Source of the DNA: Deltaproteobacteria bacterium
GTDB taxonomy: Bacteria; Desulfobacterota; Desulfuromonadia; Desulfuromonadales; Geopsychrobacteraceae
DNA length: 39,690 bases
Assembly (NCBI GenBank): GCA_024279255.1
Contig: JAJRRT010000001.1
Coordinates: forward strand, 1 to 39,690
Reading direction: 5' to 3'
The position numbers and the translations under genes are program-made. The notes beneath the pieces are model-generated. The model worked only from the letters and a program-made list of their open reading frames with translations, did no database searches and was not told the origin of the DNA. Shown here piece by piece: positions 33,704-39,690 of this stretch. The stretch's first letter is position 1. Each line of letters starts with the position of its first letter.

Positions 33704-34036
33704 TTAGGGCCGGTATCGAATAACCCGAGCCTTTTCAAGGGTAATCATCCCGCCCTGCATCAACTCATCGAACTGTGGGATAATTTGCTGAATCTTCTCT
33801 TCGTCGTCGATAACTTCAATCACCAATGGAAGCTCAGTCGATAGGCATAATAATTTATCTGTATGCATGACAGAATTCGCACCAAACCCGGCCACTCCTT
33901 TTAACACGGTCGCCCCGGCGAAACCTTGCTTGCGTAGCATTTCCAACAATACTTCATAAAGAGGTTTCCCCTTATGACGGTCTGCCTCGCTGATAAAGAT
34001 ACGCATCAGAGTCTTTTCCCCTGCGGATCCAGGCAT
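33704..34036 (-). CDS. DUF190 family protein
   Basis: The 110-residue product matches DUF190: MRIFISEADRHKGKPLYEVL, GFAGATVLKGVAGFG, LPLVIEVIDDEEKI. The fold resembles PII-like small signal proteins. Members are often paired with crcB, as here (12 bp after it), so a regulatory role in fluoride export is plausible but unproven. GGAG lies 7 nt before the ATG at 34036. Confidence 0.88.
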   Translation of the reverse strand: MPGSAGEKTLMRIFISEADRHKGKPLYEVLLEMLRKQGFAGATVLKGVAGFGANSVMHTDKLLCLSTELPLVIEVIDDEEKIQQIIPQFDELMQGGMITLEKARVIRYRP

Positions 34037-34048
34037 AAGCAGTCTCCT

Positions 34049-34420
34049 TTATAGTTGTCGAGCCAACATCATTCCGGCTGCAACAGAAATGAGGCAGAGA
34101 AACATATTCATAAGGATATTCGCTCCAGCATGCATTAGACTCCCCTCTTCAATCAGCTTCAAGGTCTCATACGAAAATGTCGAAAATGTCGTAAACCCCC
34201 CCATAAAGCCAACAGTTAAACCAACCCGCAGACCTACAGGCAACAAAGTACTCCGCAACCCAAAGGTCATAAGGAAGCCGAGAAAAAAAGACCCTCCAAT
34301 ATTAACAACCAAGGTTCCATAGGGAAGAGTCCGCCCAAACAGATTATATACCCAACCGGACATCAGGTAACGGGATATACAGCCTAACCCGCCCAAAAGA
34401 CCGATCCACAAAATTTGCAT
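34049..34420 (-). CDS. crcB: Fluoride exporter (Fluc)
   Basis: CrcB/Fluc is a small dual-topology membrane channel that expels fluoride. The 123-residue product has four membrane helices and the family motifs GGLGCISRYL, GTLVVNIGGSFFLGFL and VGFMGGFTTFSTFSYE (the polar track Asn and the Phe/Ser/Thr box). A good promoter lies upstream, but there is no recognisable fluoride riboswitch. It heads the gene run that continues into the mla operon. Confidence 0.95.
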   Translation of the reverse strand: MQILWIGLLGGLGCISRYLMSGWVYNLFGRTLPYGTLVVNIGGSFFLGFLMTFGLRSTLLPVGLRVGLTVGFMGGFTTFSTFSYETLKLIEEGSLMHAGANILMNMFLCLISVAAGMMLARQL

Positions 34421-34457
34421 AATACCTCTCCAGCCTCTTCTTTGATTAGAGTGACGT

Positions 34458-34486
34458 ATTATCGAGTGATTCTAACCAACTGTCAA
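34458..34486 (-). promoter_or_regulatory. Strong promoter of crcB
   Basis: On the minus strand TTGACA (34481-34486) is 17 bp from GATAAT (34458-34463, 5/6 of the -10 consensus). It reads into crcB and possibly through the ten same-strand genes below it. Confidence 0.75.
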
Positions 34487-34565
34487 ACCTCCTAAAGGAT
34501 CAATTGTCATTTTCTACAGATATATCTTCAATGCAAGAAACAATAGCCTAAAAACATTTTCCGCC

Positions 34566-34594
34566 TTGCTCCAATATCACCACCGTCATATACT
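34566..34594 (+). promoter_or_regulatory. Candidate promoter of the 6S RNA
   Basis: TTGCTC (34566-34571) and TATACT (34589-34594; 5/6) are separated by 17 bp, placing the start of transcription near 34602, just before the closing stem of the RNA. Confidence 0.55.
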
Positions 34595-34601
34595 AACAAG
34601 G

Positions 34602-34800
34602 AAGTACTGATTGGCTCTCTGCCCTGCAGGTGAGGTCAGAACGTCCACGCGGAATAGCTGTTATAACGGGAATTCTTTGAAACATCTGGTGTGCCAGCCC
34701 GCCTCTGAGCGGGACGCCTGAAGGGTGATCAGGAGAACCCACCTTGTTGGTACTCGTAGTGAGGCCAATGACCCACGGCAGCGTGGAGAGTCACCCAGAA
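34602..34800 (+). ncRNA. ssrS: Probable 6S RNA
   Basis: 6S RNA mimics an open promoter and binds the housekeeping RNA polymerase. The sequence folds as one long rod. The closing stem TGGCTCTC (34612-34619) pairs with GAGAGTCA (34786-34793), with one G-U. A second stem GTG-a-GGTCA (34630-34638) pairs with TGACCCAC (34769-34776). A large central bubble follows (34639-34667 opposite 34741-34768), then an upper stem GGG-aa-TTCTTT (34668-34678) with AGGAGAACCC (34731-34740) and apical hairpins, including CCCGC/GCGGG. CCCTGC near the 5' end also fits. A promoter and terminator flank it. Length of about 190 nt is typical. Identification rests on shape, so a leader RNA for the next gene is the alternative. 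Confidence 0.7.
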
Positions 34801-34806
34801 CAGATT

Positions 34807-34836
34807 GCATCCTTCATCTCTGAAGGATGCTTTTTT
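34807..34836 (+). terminator. Intrinsic terminator of the 6S RNA
   Basis: GCATCCTTC (34807-34815) and GAAGGATGC (34822-34830) form a perfect 9-bp stem with a 6-nt loop, followed by six T. Confidence 0.95.
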
Positions 34837-34951
34837 ATTTATTCCAATCACAAAACGAGACCTCACGCCTATCCTGTTTATCTCTACCAAAACACCCCTT
34901 TGCATGTTAAACTGCGCCGCGTTTGCAACCTTCACACCCAAAGGATTTCTG

Positions 34952-36136
34952 GTGGATATTAAAACTGAGATCAACAAGGACCAGCCTACCATCATCACAA
35001 TTGATGATCGCCAGATCATCCTGATCGGTACCGCACACATATCTCAAGAATCGGTCGATACCGTAATTCACTCCATAGAGGAACACCAACCTGACACGGT
35101 ATGCGTTGAACTTGATGAGCAGCGCTACCAATCACTGATCAATCAAAAAGGCTGGGAATCACTCAACATCAAAGATGTAATCAAAAAGGGTCAGATGCCC
35201 TTCTTACTCACCAACTTGGCGTTATCGAGTTACCAGAAAAAAATGGGCCTTCAGACCGGAGTCAAACCTGGCGCAGAACTAGCGGCAGCAGCCAAAACAG
35301 CTGAAGAGCGTGGCATGCAGGTCGAACTTGTTGACCGTAATATTCGCACGTCCCTGCTTCGCACTTGGCGCAAAGCCGGATTCTGGAACAAAATGAAAGT
35401 CATGGCTGCTCTGCTTGGTAGCCTGTTCGAAAAACAGGAGCTTGACGAGGCACAACTGGCTGAACTGCGCAGCGGCGATACCCTGTCACAAATGCTTGAA
35501 GAGATGGGAAAACTGCTCCCATCGGTCAAAGCCATTCTGGTGGACGAACGTGATACCTATATGGCCTACCATATTCGCAACGCTCCCGGCGAAAAGATTG
35601 TTGCCGTCGTCGGTGCTGCACACCTGCCAGGAATCATCAGAAATCTGGATATGGAGATCACAGCAGAAACCATCGCCGAGATCAGTACGGTTCCACCTAA
35701 AACGGCTGTTTCGAAAATAATCCCGTGGCTGATTCCAGCAATTGTCATCGCCCTGTTTATCGGCGGGTTCTTCTTTGGTGACCATCAAAAACTAGCCAAC
35801 GCTGCCGTTGCCTGGGTGTTGGCCAACGGCCTCCTCTCGGCATTAGGGGCCTTAATCGCCTTCGGTCATCCGCTGACAGTCATTTCTGCTTTTGTCGCCG
35901 CACCAATCACCTCGCTGAATCCAACCATCGGAGCGGGCTTCGTCACCGCATTCGTTCAGGCCTTCGTTGCTCCTCCTACGGTACGTGATATGGAGTATGT
36001 CAGTGATGATCTGACCACCCTAAAAGGCTGGTGGAGAAACCGGCTAGCTCGGGTTATGCTAGTTTTCTTCTTCTCTTCTCTAGGCTCGGCTGCAGGTACT
36101 TTCATTGCCTTAGGATGGATGAAAGACTTACTCTAA
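34952..36136 (+). CDS. TraB/PrgY-family membrane protein
   Basis: The 394-residue product has the TraB/PrgY (TIKI-like) domain with its two conserved motifs, LIGTAHISQESV near residue 30 and VVGAAHLPGI near 220, plus VCVELDEQRYQSL. Its C-terminal part has about four membrane helices (from IIPWLIPAIVIALFIGGFF). Founding member PrgY affects pheromone signalling in Enterococcus; related eukaryotic TIKI proteins are metalloproteases. The role in free-living bacteria is unknown. The frame is open from 34805, but that ATG lies in the RNA terminator. A GTG at 34952 has AAAGGA 6 nt upstream and starts where family similarity begins, so I chose it. Confidence 0.9.
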   Translation: MDIKTEINKDQPTIITIDDRQIILIGTAHISQESVDTVIHSIEEHQPDTVCVELDEQRYQSLINQKGWESLNIKDVIKKGQMPFLLTNLALSSYQKKMGLQTGVKPGAELAAAAKTAEERGMQVELVDRNIRTSLLRTWRKAGFWNKMKVMAALLGSLFEKQELDEAQLAELRSGDTLSQMLEEMGKLLPSVKAILVDERDTYMAYHIRNAPGEKIVAVVGAAHLPGIIRNLDMEITAETIAEISTVPPKTAVSKIIPWLIPAIVIALFIGGFFFGDHQKLANAAVAWVLANGLLSALGALIAFGHPLTVISAFVAAPITSLNPTIGAGFVTAFVQAFVAPPTVRDMEYVSDDLTTLKGWWRNRLARVMLVFFFSSLGSAAGTFIALGWMKDLL

Positions 36137-36198
36137 ATCGCATCCACACTCCTGCTGATCTCTCCAGTCAACTATAAAATATGAGTTAACTGAAGCAC

Positions 36199-36236
36199 AA
36201 AAAAAGGGCGAACCGAAACGGTCCGCCCTTTTTTAT
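36199..36236. terminator. Bidirectional terminator between traB-like gene and sdhB
   Basis: GGGCG-a-ACCG / CGGT-c-CGCCC forms a stem with one mismatch, flanked by an A run on the left and a T run on the right, serving both convergent genes. Confidence 0.9.
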
Positions 36237-36254
36237 TTATGCATGAATCAGATA

Positions 36255-36995
36255 TCAGCTAACAACCGCCTTCATGTACTCGCGATTCAGCTTAGCAATA
36301 AACTTAACACTGATACCCTTGGGGCAAGACGCTTCGCACTCAAGGTGATTGGTACAGTTGCCAAAGCCTTCGGCCTGTAGAGCGTCGGTCATATTCTTAA
36401 CCCGGGCCTTGGCTTCATGCTTGCCTTGCGGAAGTACCGCAAGTTGAGCAACCTTGGCACTGGTATAGAGCATTGCCGAACTGTTAGGGCAACCGGCAAC
36501 ACAAGCACCGCAACCAATACATTCCGCAGCATCCATTGCATAATCAGCAACTGGCTTACCAATTGGATGAGCATTGCCATCAGGGATACCACCGGTGTGA
36601 CAAGAGACATAGCCCCCAGCCTGCATGATGGTGTCAAGGGCCGTACGATCAACGATTAAGTCCTTGATGACCGGGAAAGCACGAGCGCGCCACGGCTCGA
36701 TGAAAATCTCATCACCATCCTTGAATGAACGCATGTGCAGCTGGCAAACAGTGGTGCGATCCTGACCGCCGTGTGCCTTGCCGTTAATGGTCTGTGAACA
36801 CGTGCCGCAGATCCCTTCGCGACAATCATGATCAAAGACAATTGGTGTTTTTCCCGTTTTGATCAGCTGTTCATTGACCTCATCAAGCATCTCGAGGAAT
36901 GACATGTCAGGGCTGATCCCTTTAGCCGGATAAGTCTCCAACTGACCTTTATCTTTAGGCCCACTCTGGCGCCATACGTGAAGTGTAAGATCCAT
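36255..36995 (-). CDS. sdhB: Succinate dehydrogenase/fumarate reductase iron-sulfur subunit
   Basis: This membrane-associated subunit passes electrons between the flavoprotein and the heme/quinone anchor. The 246-residue product has the plant-type 2Fe-2S ligands (CREGICGTC then TVCQLH), the 4Fe-4S motif [12 protein letters not shown] and the 3Fe-4S ligands [13 protein letters not shown]. The last gene of the sdhCAB operon, it shares one base with the sdhA stop and is followed by a terminator. In Geobacter the homologous complex works both as succinate dehydrogenase and fumarate reductase, and the same may hold here. Confidence 0.97.
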   Translation of the reverse strand: MDLTLHVWRQSGPKDKGQLETYPAKGISPDMSFLEMLDEVNEQLIKTGKTPIVFDHDCREGICGTCSQTINGKAHGGQDRTTVCQLHMRSFKDGDEIFIEPWRARAFPVIKDLIVDRTALDTIMQAGGYVSCHTGGIPDGNAHPIGKPVADYAMDAAECIGCGACVAGCPNSSAMLYTSAKVAQLAVLPQGKHEAKARVKNMTDALQAEGFGNCTNHLECEASCPKGISVKFIAKLNREYMKAVVS

Positions 36996-38911
36996 TATTT
37001 ATAGCTCCTCACGGCAAGTTTAACATTGTCGAACTTCAGTGGTTCCTTGTGCAACTCAGGAGCCTTACCAGCACCCTTGAACTCCCAGGCTGCAACATAA
37101 GCGAAGTTCTCATCATCACGCATCGCCTCACCGTCATCAGTCTGATGCTCAGTACGGAAATGACCACCACAGGATTCTTCGCGATGCAGAGCATCGATCG
37201 TGAAAACCTCGGCAAACTCAAGGAAATCAGAAACACGACCAGCATTTTCCAACTGCTGATTGAGTTCAGCGCCAGAACCGGTAACATTGACGTTCTTCCA
37301 GAATTCATCTCTAATTTCAGGAATACGCTGCAATGCATTCTTAAGGCTGGATTCGCTACGCGCCATCCCAACATCTTCCCACATGACTTTACCAAGCTCA
37401 CGGTGGAACTCACTGACAGTCTTCTTACCTTTGATATTGAGAAGTTTGTCGGTCTGAGCCTGAACCTGCTCTTTAGACTCTTTAAATGCCGGGTGCTCGT
37501 CGGTGACAGTTCCCGGAGTCACTGTCGCCAAATAACCAGCAATGGTGTATGGAATAACAAAGTAACCATCAGCCAGACCCTGCATCAGGGCCGAAGCGCC
37601 AAGACGGTTAGCACCATGAACCGAGAAGTTGGCCTCACCCAGAACGAACAGACCCGGGATGTTGCTCATCAGGTTGTAGTCAACCCAGAGACCACCCATC
37701 GAGTAGTGCGGTGCAGGGTAGATCCGCATCGGGCGCTTGTAGGCATTCTCATCAGTGATTTTCTCGTACATTTCAAAGAGGTTGCCGTAGCGCTCTTTGA
37801 TGGTGTGCTCACCAACACGCTCAATGGCGGTTGCGTAATCGAGATAAACGCCGCGCTTGCCTGGTCCGACACCACGTTCGTCGTCGCACTGTTCCTTGGC
37901 GGCACGCGAAGCGATATCACGCGGAGCCAGGTTGCCGAACGAGGGGTACTTCCGCTCGAGATAGTAATCACGGTCTTCTTCTGGGATATCACCAGGCGCC
38001 TTGTCACAATCTTCCTTATTCTTGGGAGCCCAGCAACGACCATCATTCCGCAAAGACTCGGACATCAGGGTCAGCTTCGACTGATGATCACCGGTCTGCG
38101 GGATGCAGGTCGGGTGAATCTGAGTGTAGCAGGGGTTTGCAAAGTAAGCGCCCTTTTGAGCAGCTTTCCAGGCGGCTGTTACGCTACAACCCATAGCGTT
38201 AGTCGACAGGTAGAAAACGTTGACATAGCCACCGGTTGCGAGACACACAGCATCACCCCAGTAAGACTTGATCTCACCGGTTATCATGTTGCGACAGGTA
38301 ATCCCTTTGGCAACGCCATCGACGACAACCAAGTCAACCATCTCGGTCCGCTCATACATCTTAACGGTTCCGGCTTTGACTTGACGAGACAGAGCAGAAT
38401 AGGCACCAAGCAGCAACTGCTGACCAGTTTGACCGCGGGCATAAAAAGTCCGTGAGACCTGCGCACCACCGAAGGAGCGATTATCAAGGTAACCGGCATA
38501 GTCACGGGCAAAAGGAACACCCTGGGCTACGCACTGATCGATAATGTTGTTTGACACCTGAGCCAAACGCCAAACGTCAGCTTCACGAGCGCGGAAGTCG
38601 CCGCCCTTGATGGTGTCATAGAAGAGACGGTAGATACTATCGCCGTCATTCGGGTAGTTCTTGGCTGCATTGATACCACCTTGAGCAGCAATCGAGTGAG
38701 CACGGCGTGAGCTATCCTGATAGCAGAAGGCTTCTACGTTGTAGCCCAACTCACCAAGGGAGGCAGCCGCAGCGCCACCGGCAAGGCCGGTACCAACAAC
38801 CAGAACCTTAAATTTACGCTTGTTGGAAGGATTAACCAGTTTCATATCGAAACGATGCTTATCCCAGGTTTTTTCAATAGGACCAGTGGGTGTTTTTCCG
38901 TCGAGAATCAC
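36995..38911 (-). CDS. sdhA: Succinate dehydrogenase/fumarate reductase flavoprotein subunit
   Basis: This catalytic subunit interconverts succinate and fumarate. The 638-residue product has the FAD-binding Rossmann motif [19 protein letters not shown], the covalent-FAD histidine near residue 72 ([20 protein letters not shown]), the active-site region [25 protein letters not shown], and [20 protein letters not shown]. It is of the B-type (Wolinella/Bacillus/Geobacter-like) group, consistent with the single five-helix cytochrome b anchor upstream. It begins 10 bp after the sdhC stop. Confidence 0.98.
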   Translation of the reverse strand: MILDGKTPTGPIEKTWDKHRFDMKLVNPSNKRKFKVLVVGTGLAGGAAAASLGELGYNVEAFCYQDSSRRAHSIAAQGGINAAKNYPNDGDSIYRLFYDTIKGGDFRAREADVWRLAQVSNNIIDQCVAQGVPFARDYAGYLDNRSFGGAQVSRTFYARGQTGQQLLLGAYSALSRQVKAGTVKMYERTEMVDLVVVDGVAKGITCRNMITGEIKSYWGDAVCLATGGYVNVFYLSTNAMGCSVTAAWKAAQKGAYFANPCYTQIHPTCIPQTGDHQSKLTLMSESLRNDGRCWAPKNKEDCDKAPGDIPEEDRDYYLERKYPSFGNLAPRDIASRAAKEQCDDERGVGPGKRGVYLDYATAIERVGEHTIKERYGNLFEMYEKITDENAYKRPMRIYPAPHYSMGGLWVDYNLMSNIPGLFVLGEANFSVHGANRLGASALMQGLADGYFVIPYTIAGYLATVTPGTVTDEHPAFKESKEQVQAQTDKLLNIKGKKTVSEFHRELGKVMWEDVGMARSESSLKNALQRIPEIRDEFWKNVNVTGSGAELNQQLENAGRVSDFLEFAEVFTIDALHREESCGGHFRTEHQTDDGEAMRDDENFAYVAAWEFKGAGKAPELHKEPLKFDNVKLAVRSYK

Positions 38912-38921
38912 AATAAACCCC

Positions 38922-39599
38922 CTAAACGTTCACAAAGCGAGCGAGAATAAGAACAGGAATAGCGACATAAGCCAACAGGTATCCGACTGCGACAAGCTTG
39001 CCGCCGATGGTAACCTTTTCAAGGCTGGGGCCATTATTCAAACCGAAGGTCTGCACAAAGCTTGAAAGTCCGTGACTCAAATGCAGGAACAGTGCAAGCA
39101 TTCCTACAATGTAAACCAAAGAGATAAAAACTTTCTGGAAGCTCAGGACCACCATCGTGAAGACATCGGGACGCATCATAGCGTCGAGTGGCAACTTGTG
39201 CGCCGAAATCTCAGGGTTGGTAATCTGTACGGTAAAGTGCAGGAGATGGTAGATCAAGAATGCGAGCAGGATCAGGCCGGTATAGAGCATCGACTCACCG
39301 GAGAAGGTTGTCTTCATCCGGCTTTTAATCGAATAGTTTACCGGGGTCGCAGTACGGTTTTCAATCGACAGCATGATCCCTAACGTAATGTGTACTACAA
39401 AAATGGCCAGCATAGCCAAACGGAAAACCCAAACCAGGGACCCCAGGCTGTGTAGCTTAACCGCGTAGGCATTGATGCCGTCTGGCCCAGCAAATACGGA
39501 TAGATTGCCGAGCAGGTGAATGGAGACGAAACCGACCAAAAGCAGGCCAGTCACCGCCATTAAAATCTTTCTTCCCACAGTGCTTTGTATCAAATGCAT
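38922..39599 (-). CDS. sdhC: Succinate dehydrogenase/fumarate reductase cytochrome b subunit
   Basis: The single membrane anchor of a B-type complex II binds two hemes b and (mena)quinone. The 225-residue product has five membrane helices, with candidate heme histidines in [10 protein letters not shown] (His28), [19 protein letters not shown] and [12 protein letters not shown]-type anchor implies menaquinone use and a link to the membrane potential (family knowledge). The ATG has GAGGGA upstream. The 91 bp beyond it up to the window edge contain no feature I can support beyond that ribosome binding site; the promoter is probably farther upstream. Confidence 0.96.
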   Translation of the reverse strand: MHLIQSTVGRKILMAVTGLLLVGFVSIHLLGNLSVFAGPDGINAYAVKLHSLGSLVWVFRLAMLAIFVVHITLGIMLSIENRTATPVNYSIKSRMKTTFSGESMLYTGLILLAFLIYHLLHFTVQITNPEISAHKLPLDAMMRPDVFTMVVLSFQKVFISLVYIVGMLALFLHLSHGLSSFVQTFGLNNGPSLEKVTIGGKLVAVGYLLAYVAIPVLILARFVNV

Positions 39600-39690
39600 A
39601 ATTCAATCCCTCAAAAAAGTGAATGATGGCTGACAGAAGACAAACAACTCTTCACCAACCGCTACGCGATGTTCGGGCGACTCATACCCA

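Noticed and set aside
34421-34560. Possible fluoride riboswitch upstream of crcB
   Set aside because: The leader after the strong promoter is only about 35-40 nt and lacks the conserved fluoride-aptamer sequences, so the gene seems to be controlled otherwise or constitutively.
37049-38455. Long open frame (468 codons) on the plus strand opposite sdhA
   Set aside because: It lies entirely antisense to a certain gene, has no family resemblance or ribosome binding site, and results from the skewed codon use of sdhA.

Overview
The window looks like chromosomal core DNA from an anaerobic or microaerophilic Gram-negative bacterium of the Desulfuromonadales/Geobacter type (Desulfobacterota). This placement is inferred from gene content, not from a marker-gene comparison. 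The indicators are a B-type succinate dehydrogenase/fumarate reductase in C-A-B order, a rubrerythrin-desulfoferrodoxin pair, a KDO/CTP-synthase (kdsB-pyrG) arrangement, an Mla outer-membrane lipid transport operon and an HDFNN-type hybrid sensor kinase. I see no phage, transposase, CRISPR array or plasmid function.

Layout. 1-1202 (minus): start of pyrG, then kdsB. 1499-2994 (plus): purB behind a strongly structured leader. 3106-5120: a LysR regulator divergent from a secreted transglutaminase-like protein. 5127-5247: two long palindromes, one REP-like. 5283-7194 (minus): desulfoferrodoxin, rubrerythrin and an alpha/beta hydrolase. 7385-8893: ilvA. 8900-11740 (minus): hybrid sensor kinase with a solute-binding-protein sensor. 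12067-13872: YgiQ-family radical SAM protein. 14201-19069: a two-gene biotin-dependent acyl-CoA carboxylase (carboxyltransferase plus an unusually long biotin carboxylase/biotin carrier fusion).

19149-28494 holds an assimilatory sulfate reduction locus: a small siroheme reductase (minus), DUF2061 protein, cysH (APS reductase), cysD, cysNC, a tRNA-Pro, a second siroheme sulfite/nitrite reductase, and a GltD-like flavoprotein with ferredoxin domains that probably feeds it electrons. cysH has an in-frame TAG exactly where the family has a conserved Trp; everything downstream, including the iron-sulfur and catalytic cysteines, is intact in frame. A near-identical 14-bp element, TGTT(G/A)ACATCATAG, precedes both plus-strand transcription units of this locus.

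28630-34420 (minus) is a closely packed ten-gene run: crcB, DUF190, terB-like, mnmM/ytqB-like methyltransferase, mlaE, mlaF, mlaD, mlaA, mlaC and a cyclic-nucleotide-binding-domain protein. 34602-34836 encodes a probable 6S RNA with its own promoter and terminator, followed by a TraB/PrgY-family membrane protein. 36255-39599 (minus) is sdhC-sdhA-sdhB.

The strongest leads are the amber-interrupted cysH, the shared cys-locus element, the atypical acyl-CoA carboxylase, the purB leader RNA, the DFDQ tandem repeat in an MlaA without a lipobox, and a YgiQ reading frame whose conserved N-terminus extends upstream of its first ATG. I did not find a wholly new multi-gene system.
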